Below are positions 51,259-61,458 of a stretch of 64,000 nt of DNA, one piece after another. This DNA comes from Rhizophagus irregularis. Taxonomy: Eukaryota; Glomeromycota; Glomeromycetes; Glomerales; Glomeraceae. The stretch covers positions 4,092,001 to 4,156,000 of the forward strand of contig NC_089443.1 of assembly GCF_026210795.1 (NCBI RefSeq). The letters are read 5' to 3'. The translations under genes were made by a program, and so were the position numbers. Numbering within the stretch: the stretch's first letter is position 1; the number at the start of each line of letters is the position of its first letter. The notes beneath the pieces are model-generated. The model was not told where the DNA came from. It did no database searches and worked only from the letters and a program-made list of their open reading frames with translations.

Positions 51259-52401
51259 TTATATTAGATATATTGTAAAATTTGGAATTACAGTATGTGA
51301 TATAAAAAAATGATAAATCATGAAAAAACTGTTATAAATGAAATAATTAATAACTTTATTCAAAAATACAAGAATTAAACAAATATAATTCATATTCTTA
51401 ATATAATTTACATCCAATGGCTGGCTTTGATAATTTACCACAATGATTAATTGAATTCATATGAAATCCGTTAATAAATTGGCTTTAGATAGATAATTCA
51501 ATTTTAATTGCTAACAGATCATCTGTGATTAAAGAACCGTTTTATTTATACTTTTTTTTTTTATCTCTACTTCGAAATTCAGATTTTTGGAGTTTTTCAC
51601 TTATCCATTTTTTTAAATCAAAATGAACCGTATAGTATGCAATTTAATAAATGCAACTAAAATAAATTTTTGTAGGGACGCAACGGGTTGCTGCTAGTTA
51701 TTTTATTAAAAATTTGCACTATGAAAATGAAATATACAGTATACATGAAATTGTGAATTTTTAATAAAATAAATATATGAATAAGCAAATAAAAAAATTG
51801 TCTCCTTTATTTTAAATAATTGGGTAATCGCTTTTTTTAATGTAAATGTCATGTCGGGAAAATGTCTCGGGATATGTGATGTCGGTGTAACCTACATGCC
51901 ATAACGATGATTGGTGTACAATAGAACGAACCCTCTAATGGAAACACTTTTTTGAGATTAGCTTATCAGGGTTAGTAATATTCAAAAGTACATGTAACAG
52001 TTGCACTGGTTTCATAATTCATATGCTTGTATATTCTGTACCAGATAACAACTCTTCACTCCGCTATTACTCTTCACTCCTCTATTACCACTTCACTCCT
52101 CTAATCCTTCACTCCTCTACTCCTACTCTTAACTCACCACTTGAATAATAACAACATTTCACACTCTTTTTTTAAAATCTTTTAATGTTTAACTTAGTAC
52201 ATGAAGAGTTAAAAGAGTTAAAGGTATAATATTTGCTTAAATCAATCAAATGGATAATTTTTAAAATTTTTTATTGTAAGTAATAGTATATAAAATTATT
52301 TTTATGAATATTTTCAATTTATTTTTTTATTTTTATTTATTTATTCGTCTTTTTTTCTTATTAGCCAACTAAAAGAAATATAACGTATATAGTCGGTTAA
52401 T

Positions 52402-52432
52402 TATTAATTATTTTACTACTAGAATATTACTA
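52402..52432 (+). other. Hypervariable core, group II, copy 4 (31 nt)
   Basis: Borders as for 1115-1158. About 130 bp downstream, a related GGTTAAT site keeps the same interior (ACTTGTTAAT..AGCTTCTAAG) in all four copies, a built-in control. Confidence 0.6.
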
Positions 52433-54020
52433 ATTAATAGACTTTACAATAGAAATTTGGTAAGTTTATTTATTTATTTATTTTTGTTTTTTTATTAGCC
52501 AACTAAAAGAAATATAATGTATATTAGTCGGTTAATTACTTGTTAATGTAGCTTCTAAGATAGCTGATAACGATAATTAATATATTTTTTAATTAATTGA
52601 ATACCAATAGAAATTATCAAGATTCGAGAAGTTCTCATAAGTTGGTTAATAAGAAATATGACGTAAATACTCGTAAATAGTTGCGACAAAACAAGATATA
52701 ACATAAGTGATTAATTAATGATAAATCGACAAAACAAATATTAATTAAAAAGATTTGAGAGGTTCTCTTATGTTGGTTAATATATTTATAATATTGTATT
52801 AATAGACATCTTTTTTTTAAGTACTAGTCCTATTTTCTTTTTTCTTTTTTATAGTACAGATTAATCGAACCTCTTGAGTTTCAAACATAAAAGTTTAAAT
52901 GAAAAAAATTTTTTTTTCTTTTTTTTTGCGTTAAAAATTTGTTAAAATAAAATAAATTTATTTTCTCAATTTTTTTTCAAAAATCTTAAACGAAATTTTA
53001 ACTGCTGATGAACAAGATGGAAATTTTATCTTGATATGATAAACCAAAAAAAAAAAAGATATTTTACGTGAAAATTTAATTATTTTAATTCTGTATAGTC
53101 AAGTTTATTCACTATCAAAAATTCCAAAAACTAAAAATATAAAAACTATAATTATAAACGATATGATAAAGTTTAATGAACAGCAAACAAATGTTACGGT
53201 AACTGAGTTTTCAAAATATCAGGATGATGTTCATTTGAAGCAGCTGATTTATTTTACATGCGATTGAGATTAGACTGAATGGATGGAATTATTAACTTTA
53301 TCTAACAAAAAGATGTTTATATCAATGAATGGATTATTTGAAAATTAATTCACTGTCGCACTAAGTTTACCTTCATACTAATTTTTAAAAATTGCGAGTG
53401 ATTATACTTATTTCCCGGTCTCATATAGATAGTCTAATTTTAGTTTAAATTTAATATAAACCGACACGCCCCAGGGATTACCCATTTATTACCCATGTTC
53501 CTATTTTTTTTTTTAGAATCTGAAAAAAACTCTGTAAACTATAGACTGATCAACTGATGGACTTATATTCGGCCCGTTAGCAAAATAAAGCGGTTGATCA
53601 TATGATGATTATGATGTTTAAACGCACATGACATCAATGTAATGGTTACACCGATTTCATATGTTATATAACTATGTGTAGGTTGTTGAACTTGGAATTT
53701 TTTCTCAACCGGAAAAAAACTCTCCTCTACTTCCGCTTACTCCTCTATATTCCTTTACTCCTCTATATCCCTCTATTAAATTCTTTATATTTCTCTACTT
53801 CTCCTCTTTCACTCTTTTTTTTAAGTGCTAATATATTTTAAATGACTAAATATGAGAAGTGTCGGCATTAAATATGTAGGGTTTATTTTATTTGTATAAA
53901 AGGTATATTTTACATAAAAATTTATATTAAACTGAAATCTTACCGTATTTATTCGCAGTTCACGTGATCTGGGAAATTTTGTGCGCGTGACTACATGAAT
54001 TACGTAGATAGTTGGTTAAT

Positions 54021-54044
54021 AGTGGTCGCCTCGTGCGTCGTCAT
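54021..54044 (+). other. Hypervariable core, group III, copy 2 (24 nt, GC-rich)
   Basis: The core is AGTGGTCGCCTCGTGCGTCG plus TCAT, strikingly G+C-rich within very AT-rich DNA. Borders match 48890-48896. Confidence 0.6.
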
Positions 54045-54868
54045 ATTAATAGGCTATCTACTAGTTAGTAATTTATACTTATAGAATGGATCTTTTATAT
54101 CTGCACGGATTATTAATTTTTGCGAAAAAATTTTTTTCTTTTAAAACTACAAAAATTTTTTATATTGAAATATCTAATGGAGGTTCTCTTATGTTGGTTA
54201 ATATATTAAATAATTTATATTAATAGACATCTTTTTTTAAGTACTAGTCCTATTTTCTTTTTTCTTTTTTGTAGTACAGATTAATCGAACCTCTTTGAGT
54301 TTCAAACATAAAAGTTATAATGAAAAATTTTTTTTTGCGTCGAAAACTCGTTAAAATAAAAATAAATTTATTTTTCTCAATTTTTTCAAAAATCTTAAAC
54401 ATCTTTTTTTTTGGGGGTTTATCATACATATCAAAATAAATTTCATCAGCAGTTAAAATTTCGTTTTACGTGAAAATTTAATTATTTTAATTCCCTGTAT
54501 AGTAAGTTTATTCACTATCAAAAATTCCAAAAAATTAAAAATATAATAACTTAATTATAAACGATATGATAAAATTTAATAAGTAGTAGACAAATGTTTT
54601 ACAAATTCAATTGTATAACTTTATATTATGATATTTTTTTTTTACCCTTTATTATGATGGTCGGTTACTTCAGTTTATTAAGGCGGGTATTACTTACTTA
54701 TGCAATACTAATCACGTAACGGTAACTGCGTTTTAAAATATCAGGATGATGTCATTTGAAGCAGTTACATGCGATTGAGATTAGACTGAAAGGACGGAAT
54801 TATTATGTTTATATCAATGAAAATGGATTATTTGAAATTAATCCCCTGCTGTCGCACTAAGTGTCACT

Positions 54869-55084
54869 TAGGGATTGGAATCGAAAATCGAATCTTTTCA
54901 AGATTTTTCTTATAGACGACCAACCTGACTTTGAATCAGTTTCTAATTTCAGCAAAAATAATCAGCACTTGGCCGGTATGAAAAATTACTTTGAAGTCAG
55001 GTTAACTTATATGTAAAAAATTGCTGAGAATCGATTCTCGAGAATATGTTTTGTCGATTTTCGATTAATCGATTCCAATCCCTA
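54869..55084. mobile_element. hAT MITE (216 bp)
   Basis: TAGGGATTGGAATCGAAAATC at the left and the inverse at the right, with duplication GTGTCACT at 54861-54868 and 55085-55092. Same terminal family as 15973-16748. Confidence 0.88.
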
Positions 55085-58000
55085 GTGTCACTCATGATTA
55101 CCTTCATGCCACGCAAGATATTAAGGATCACGTGATACGAATGCCCTTCTTTTTATTTTTGTAATTTTCAGCGGGTTTAGGGATTAGAGATTTATTACTT
55201 GTGCTAGCGACAAATATACAGTACATACTTATTTCCCATATTGTAGATAGCCGGAAATTCAGGGGATTATCCATTTATTTCCTGGGAAGGGATACCTATT
55301 ATTTTCAACTTTTCATGAAATAACAATATAAATTTTATTAAAATTATTTCTTTTACTTAAGTGGAATCTGAAAAAAACCCTGTAAACCATAGACTGATCA
55401 ACTGATTGGCTTATATTCGGCCCGGTCGCGGTAGATCATATAAGATGTTTAAACGCCCAATATAATGGTTACACCGATTTCATATGTTTGTATAACTATG
55501 TGTAGGTTGTTGAACTTGGAATTTTCTCTCAGTCGAAAAAACTCTCACTACTTCTACTCCGGTATATTCCTTTACTCCCCTATATCCCTCTATTAAGTTC
55601 TTTATATTTCTCTACTTCTCCTCTTCACTCTTTTTTAAGTACTAATACAAACATTTATATTTTAAATGACGAAATTAAATAAATATGAGAAGTGCCGGTT
55701 TTAAACATGGAGAGTTTGTTTTAATTATATGAAAGGTATATTTATACACTTAAATTATTATTATTATTTTTTTTTTTGTCATTTGTTTACATTAAACTGA
55801 AATTTAATCGTCACTAGCTCACATTTATTCGGCTAGAAAAAAATTTTGTGCGCGTGGCTACATGAATTACGTAGATTGTTGGTTAATTATAATCGTTTAA
55901 AACGCGAAAGTTTTAATGATTAATAATTAATAGATATCTACTGAACTGATTCATAGTTGTACTTGTAAAATGGTTGGGTTACTGGAAAATAAGAAGTGTC
56001 GGCTTGAACATGTAGGGTTTATGAAAGCTAATGAGGTATATTTTTACATAAAAAAATTTTTTTTTTTTTTATCTCTTGTCATTTGTTTACTGTACATTAA
56101 ACTGAAATCTTTACCGTTTCCTAAAAAATAAGGAAATAGAGTAGTTCCAGGAAGGTTCACGTACTACGAAAGGTTAAACAAGTTATACGAGAGTCGTATC
56201 TAGCTCACAATTAATTCACGTGATCTGCTCGCATAGATAGTTGGTTAAGTTAATTTCGGGTATTCTCGCCCGTGACCAATTAATAGACATCTATTAAAAT
56301 CTATTGAATTACTTTAGATCATAGTGCTCTATACTTGTAAAATCTACATGGATTATTACTGTTATTATTTTTTTCAAGACATCGCCAAATTTTTATGAAA
56401 ATTTTTTTTCTTTTCTCGAATAATGAGAATGTGGATCCAATGAGGTCTCCCATGTTCACGACTTAGGTAGATAGTTTACATTAAAAGTAACATTTATTAT
56501 ATATTATCTGCTTAGTACCTTCTGAATGATCTCTCAAGTTTTGTTTATGATAGAAAAATTATTTTATTTGTTAAATAAAAAACGTATATTAATTTCTTCG
56601 ATTGTATTAACGTATTAACTTTAAATCCGTAATGAAAATTTTTGACTTATCACGTTCGAAATTAAATTTATTACATCTTCTTTCTCATTGTAAATATATA
56701 ATTTTGTACTCGCGATTACGAATTTTGAGAACTAATAGTCCAATTGGGAAATGACAAAAGGAAGCTAAAATTCGAATTCGTTAAAATTAATAGCAGATGA
56801 TTTTTATTGGCTTGCTGACTGGTTGTACATTATGTAATAATCTAAACTGTGATATTTATGATAAGTTTTTTTTTTAAATGTAGAGAAATATTTTCATTGA
56901 ACAATTAAATTAAAGAGATGAAAGAAGACACGAGCGAACGTTATAATAAAGGACTTGTACAGAGATACTATAGCAGCAAATATTTTTGTTTAAGAAAAAT
57001 TTCCGTGAATTAGGCAAACCGTCTTTGTTTTTTTGTAGTTTTTGGTTTCCTTTGGGCGAATGATATACTTCGAAAGTAAAATTTGAAAACTTTGCTGATT
57101 TTTCTTTAAGAGTAGGTAGTGCCTAGGTTTGACCGGATTCTTCCATGGAAAGTACAAATTTTTGGTGTGGTTGGTATATTTTGAAGTTAAAAACTTCGAA
57201 AAATGTTGCAACTTTAAATTCCTATTTATTTACATAACTTGAATCTTTGATACAAATACATTGCAAGCTTCTTTTATTTTAAATGCTAGTTTAGTTTTGA
57301 ATTTTGCAATAAATTGACAGTCGATATTGGGAAATTTTATTTAATCTTATTTCTTAATTATAAATCTATTTTTTATTTTCCAAATATTGATCACCTGTTA
57401 CAATTACAGCGGGGAACTGGAATGGCTTCAGATAAAAAAACTCACTACTCCTCTACTTCTCTTACCTCTCTGCTCTTCTCTTCTACTTCTCTACTCCTTC
57501 ACATCTCCACTCCTTCATTCCATCCTCTTTTTCTTAAAAAATGCTTTTAGTGTTAAAAAGTATAATATTTATATGATATATTACGAAAATATTTTTTACC
57601 TCTTGAATTAATCGAATTAATTTTTTATTATAAGTAATACAGTAGTAACGTTAATTTATTTCACGTGATCTTGAGTAGCTACACACTTCGATTCTGTACA
57701 AAAAATTATTTCATTTCATTTATTTATTTGTCTTTTTTTTATTAGCCACTAAAAGAAGTATAACTGATAACGTATATAGTCGGTTAATTTAGTAAGAAGC
57801 TGCAATCGCCTGGCTCAATTAAGTTAATAGACTATTAATTGAATGCCCAATAGAAATTACCAAGATTTGAGAGGTTCAGAAATATAAAATAAATAGTTAT
57901 TAGTTAATTAACGTATAACTGCGACCGCCAGCTAAAATAAATTAGATACCAATAAATCGACAAAGCAAATATTTAAAAAACAAAATGAAAACCTAATGGA

Positions 58001-58685
58001 ATTGACAATATAGGAGAGGTTCTTTTGATGTTGGTTAATAATATATTTATTATAATCATATTTGTATTAATAGAACATCTATTTAATTATTGGTCCTAAT
58101 TTTTTTTTTTGTTGTACAGACTCTCGAGTTTTAGATATAAAAGGTTATAATGAAATGTACGCGTGGTATGTTATTTTACTTTAAAATAAAACAAATTTAT
58201 TTTCTCAATTTAGTCAAAAATCATTTTTTTTTTTTTGTTTTATCACATCAAAATAAATTTTCCAGCTTATAAGCAGTTAAAACTTTGTTTACGTGCGTGA
58301 AAATTCTAAAGAGATTCTATTTATAATAATTTTATTCGTAATCAAGAATTCCAAGAACTAAAATTTAAAAACTGTTAATATAAAAGTTCAACAAACAGCT
58401 ATTTACAAATTCGATTGGGAAATGATTTGCCAAGAAAAAAAAAAACAACTTAAACTTGTAACATACTTATATATACAAATATCTCCAGTACAATCTATAT
58501 TTTTCGTTTTCTGTAACCAATTACTAAAATAGTTGCTGATTAAGAAGAATTACCAGCTTACTAATAATTACTGTTAATTGGGTATTCTAAAAAGTTTCTA
58601 GCAAAAATTTCCGCCTATAAATTGACCAAAAAGTTTGCGGGGCTACTGTTTCCTGGGAGAAAATACCAAGAATATTCTCGGAAAA

Positions 58686-59182
58686 TTATGTTGCTTTCAT
58701 GGAAGCAAGAATTTTTTCCGCCTCCGGCACTTGCATCTTCATATTTTTAGTCTCATTGCGCAGTTGCTTATTAGCTTTAATCCGATCTTCATGCTCCCTT
58801 GCATGAATCGACCAAAAGTATCTCTATTAAATTTAAGCAATTGCTGTTGTATTACATTAAGCTCACTTTTAACCCGTTTATTTATTTCTTCCTCATGATT
58901 ACAGGTAATATTATCTGTTTGAGTGCCATTATCTGTAACAAAGAAATAGGCAATGTTAAAGACGTAGGACATTCTAGCCAACTTTGAGGGCACAGTTTTT
59001 TCCGATCCATATTTTTGCATTTCTGGTCTAATGAGTTCTGGTAAATCTCTAAAGTGGTTACGGTTCATTTCACCGAATCGTCCATTTCGCCGAATTCCAT
59101 TTCCCTTTGGTGAAGTGGCTTCGGCGAAATGGGTTACGGTGAAATGGACTTCGGTGAAAAGATACCTTCTAAAGTATGGCAT
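58686..59182 (-). pseudogene. Coiled-coil protein fragment, frameshifted
   Basis: The frame 59182-58739 gives RDLPELIRPEMQKYGSEKTV, LARMSYVFNIAYFFVTDNG and KRVKSELNVIQQQLLKFNRD. After a 1 nt shift near 58797 it continues REHEDRIKANKQLRNETKNM to a stop at 58686. Helical heptads dominate. The N-terminal part is coded by a degenerate palindromic TTCGGTGAAATGG repeat (59060-59160), so the true start is probably near GLY/ARG-rich residue 40. Not recognised. Confidence 0.4.
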
Positions 59183-59807
59183 AAATAATGTTCTATTCGA
59201 TCACCTTTTTTTCTGAAATCCGTTCTGGGCGAATAGGACGGCGGGAGTGTTGTAAAAGCCTTTGATGCAACATTGATAAGCCAAGCATCGCTCTTCGGGA
59301 TTACTACTATTTCGGGATTACTATTTAATATTTCCTAGATCTTTATTAACCGAAAAAAATGCAAATGAATATATCAGAATTACTATTTCAATGAAATTAT
59401 CCAATCGCATTAAGAGAGATGCTTTTCTTTTCATATACCAAACCTATTATTTCGGAATTACTATTATTTCCATCTTCACTGACAAATCATTTGTCTTCAC
59501 ATGCCGATCTATAATTTACACTGTCGATTTATTAACCAATGAAATTATCAAATCAACATTAAGGGAGATGCATTTTCGTTTTATAATATACCAAACTTAC
59601 TTAAAAAGGTATTAATTTCCGAATTTATTAACTTTAAAAATTTTTGACGTTTAACGTGTGGTTAGGTGATCATATATAATTTTTATACATGACATAGACT
59701 ATCTTAATTTAGAGTAGATATGATTTTATATGGTTTATGTTTTATCTTTTTTGATTTTTTTTAAATTTCATATTGTCGTGGTAATCATTTTTCAAAAAAT
59801 TATTTCT
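59183..59807. repeat. Intergenic with a tandem duplication
   Basis: Two diverged copies of ATGAAATTATC.AATC.....TTAAG.GAGATGC...TTTTC...ATATACCAAAC lie at 59389-59450 and 59538-59600. TTTCGGGATTACTA steps occur at 59300-59330. No gene. Confidence 0.5.
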
Positions 59808-59817
59808 TATATAAAGG
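59808..59817 (+). promoter_or_regulatory. Probable TATA box of the peptide gene
   Basis: TATATAAAG lies about 90 nt before the ATG at 59906, giving room for a 5' leader of about 60 nt. Confidence 0.45.
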
Positions 59818-59905
59818 GCTACGACTTACCTCTTTCTTCGTAAGAAAATTCCATCATATTATTTAAAAAAGAAAATAATCATAAGAAATTTCTATCGTTT
59901 GCAAT

Positions 59906-60177
59906 ATGAAATTATCAAAAGTTCTCTTCCTCATCGCTCTTATAACATTAAATGTATTATTAGTATCGGTATCATCAGCACCAATGATGATGAGATTGGA
60001 AAAAAGACCGAAAGGTAGTGTAATTAGAGTTATTCATGCGCTTAAAAATGTTAAATTCTTTGCTTATGTTCCTTTTTTTATTTTTTTTTTTTCATTATAG
60101 GCACAATTCCTCCAAGTGGGCCAAGCAAAGGGGGGAATGATATTCCAGTTGGCAGTTCCAAACCAGATAACCCATAG
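59906..60177 (+). CDS. Kex2-type secreted peptide precursor, IDA/SGPS-like
   Basis: Exons 59906-60014 and 60101-60177, joined over an 86 nt GTAGTG...TATAG intron, encode 61 residues. Residues 1-25 are a signal peptide (LSKVLFLIALITLNVLLVSV, cut after SSA). A dibasic site LEKR ends at residue 34. The released 27 residues begin PKGTIPPSGPSKGGN and end SSKPDNP. The plant peptide IDA core is PIPPSAPSKRHN, preceded by PKG in its extended form; eight of twelve core positions agree. SGPS also recurs in plant PIP peptides. Cellular target and processing are inference. An unspliced transcript would encode a different, AT-rich tail. Alternative: a fungal mating-type or self-signalling peptide. Confidence 0.7.
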
Positions 60178-60641
60178 ATCTTTACAATACGTTCATCCCA
60201 ACTGATATAAATCGTTCCTTTATTACGAGGTTATTATAAATTATGTTTTAAAAGTATTAGTTTTATAGAATAATCTTAATACCAATTGTACTAAGTTCGG
60301 AAAACTTTGGTGAAAGGAAAAATAATAAATAGTGTTGCGTCTATGAGAAATAAATAATTTTAGAATTAATTATTATGTTACTATTAATAAATTGAATTTG
60401 GTTCAGTTTCGAAAAACAATTTTATTATGCAGAAATGACATTTTTTTTCCGCGCAAAAATCGATTAAGAACATTTCCTATTAACTCTATTCTCTAAAAAA
60501 AAAGAGAGCCAACAATTAAAATAGCTCATAATAATGTTTGTCTATTATGAATTTTTATGCAATTAAAGAGAATTAGAAATATATTATTAGCGTAATAAAT
60601 AAATGAGAGTTTTTAAGTATAATATTATCTCAAAAGCACTA

Positions 60642-60824
60642 CAGTCAGAACTCGATATACCGATATTCGATATACCGATACATTATTAAAAACTTGATAT
60701 ACCGATAAAATTTTACATTCCCACTATATGTGAGGACATATAAATATCGGTATAATTTGATATAACGATTTTTTTAAATTTTTTCTTATGAGTCCCGACA
60801 TATCGTTATATAAAGGTTTGACTG
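60642..60824. mobile_element. pogo/Tigger-like MITE (183 bp)
   Basis: CAGTCAGAACTCGATATACC at the left and the inverse CAGTCAAACCTTTATATAAC at the right, with TA at 60640-60641 and 60825-60826. Confidence 0.85.
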
Positions 60825-60826
60825 TA

Positions 60827-61458
60827 ATGTATTATAAACTGACGAATTATAAAATTTAAGGCCATTGAACTGCTATTATAATATATTTTACCATATTGTT
60901 AAAATAATACTCCGTAAATTTAGTCAACTTTCTAGTTATAAACGTTAATAGGGGGCTAGATAGTATTAGAGAATTGAATTATTTACACGCTAAAATGCAA
61001 GTTCATTTAAATGAATCAAATGAATCCCAGTTTACGGTATTACAATTTTTTTTAATAAATATTATCATGATCATTGTTGTAACATGCGTTAACTTTTTTT
61101 AAAAAGAAAAAAAATGAAAGCTAAATGAAAGTAAACTAAATGAATCAATCTCAGATGCATTCATTTAATTTAAATCAAGTTAGACTAATCAAAAGATCTA
61201 CACAAACCTTCCTAAAAAAAAAAGTATGCCACCCGATTAGCATTTAACGGATTTATGACTCCGCCGCTTTTTTAAGAAAAAAAAAATGAATTATTAATAA
61301 TTAATATATAGTAAACATTCCTATTATATTATTTGATTTGAATAGATCAGAAAATAAGAAAAAAAATGTATACAATATGCATTCCATTCATCAACCTTAA
61401 TTAAATTTAAATTGAAATTTCCTCATTTTTTTTAAAAAAAAATTATAATTTCTACGAA
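60827..61458. other. No gene recognised
   Basis: AT-rich upstream region of the next gene, with AAATGAATC/AAATGAAAG steps; no clear TATA box. Confidence 0.4.

Larger units (their letters stand above)
49715..51873. mobile_element. DNA-transposon-like insertion with ATCCCGA ends
   Basis: Interrupts the AT-rich repeat: TCAAAAATAAA joins CGATGATTGGTG directly at 515-535, 2024-2048 and 46688-46712, but here they lie 2.2 kb apart. The left end ATCCCGAATGGACATTTTCCCGA and the inverse of TCGGGAAAATGTCTCGGGAT are near mirror images. Further CCGACATGACATTATCCCGA steps follow. It contains a pogo-like MITE. About 30 bp of extra sequence (to 51902) separates the right end from repeat DNA. Superfamily unknown. 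Confidence 0.55.
51903..58430. repeat. AT-rich repeat block, diverged and rearranged copies
   Basis: 51903-53460 parallels 530-3700. 53610-54110, 55440-55930 and 55960-56260 are copies of the second family (with TACGTAGATAGTTGGTTAAT). 56400-58430 is a more diverged copy of the first family. Copies decay towards the right. ORFs at 56990-57211 and 57314-57611 have no motif. No gene recognised. Confidence 0.75.

Noticed and set aside
56990-57611. Small ORFs at 56990-57211 and 57314-57611
   Set aside because: They lie in diverged AT-rich repeat DNA; the second runs through a pyrimidine minisatellite.
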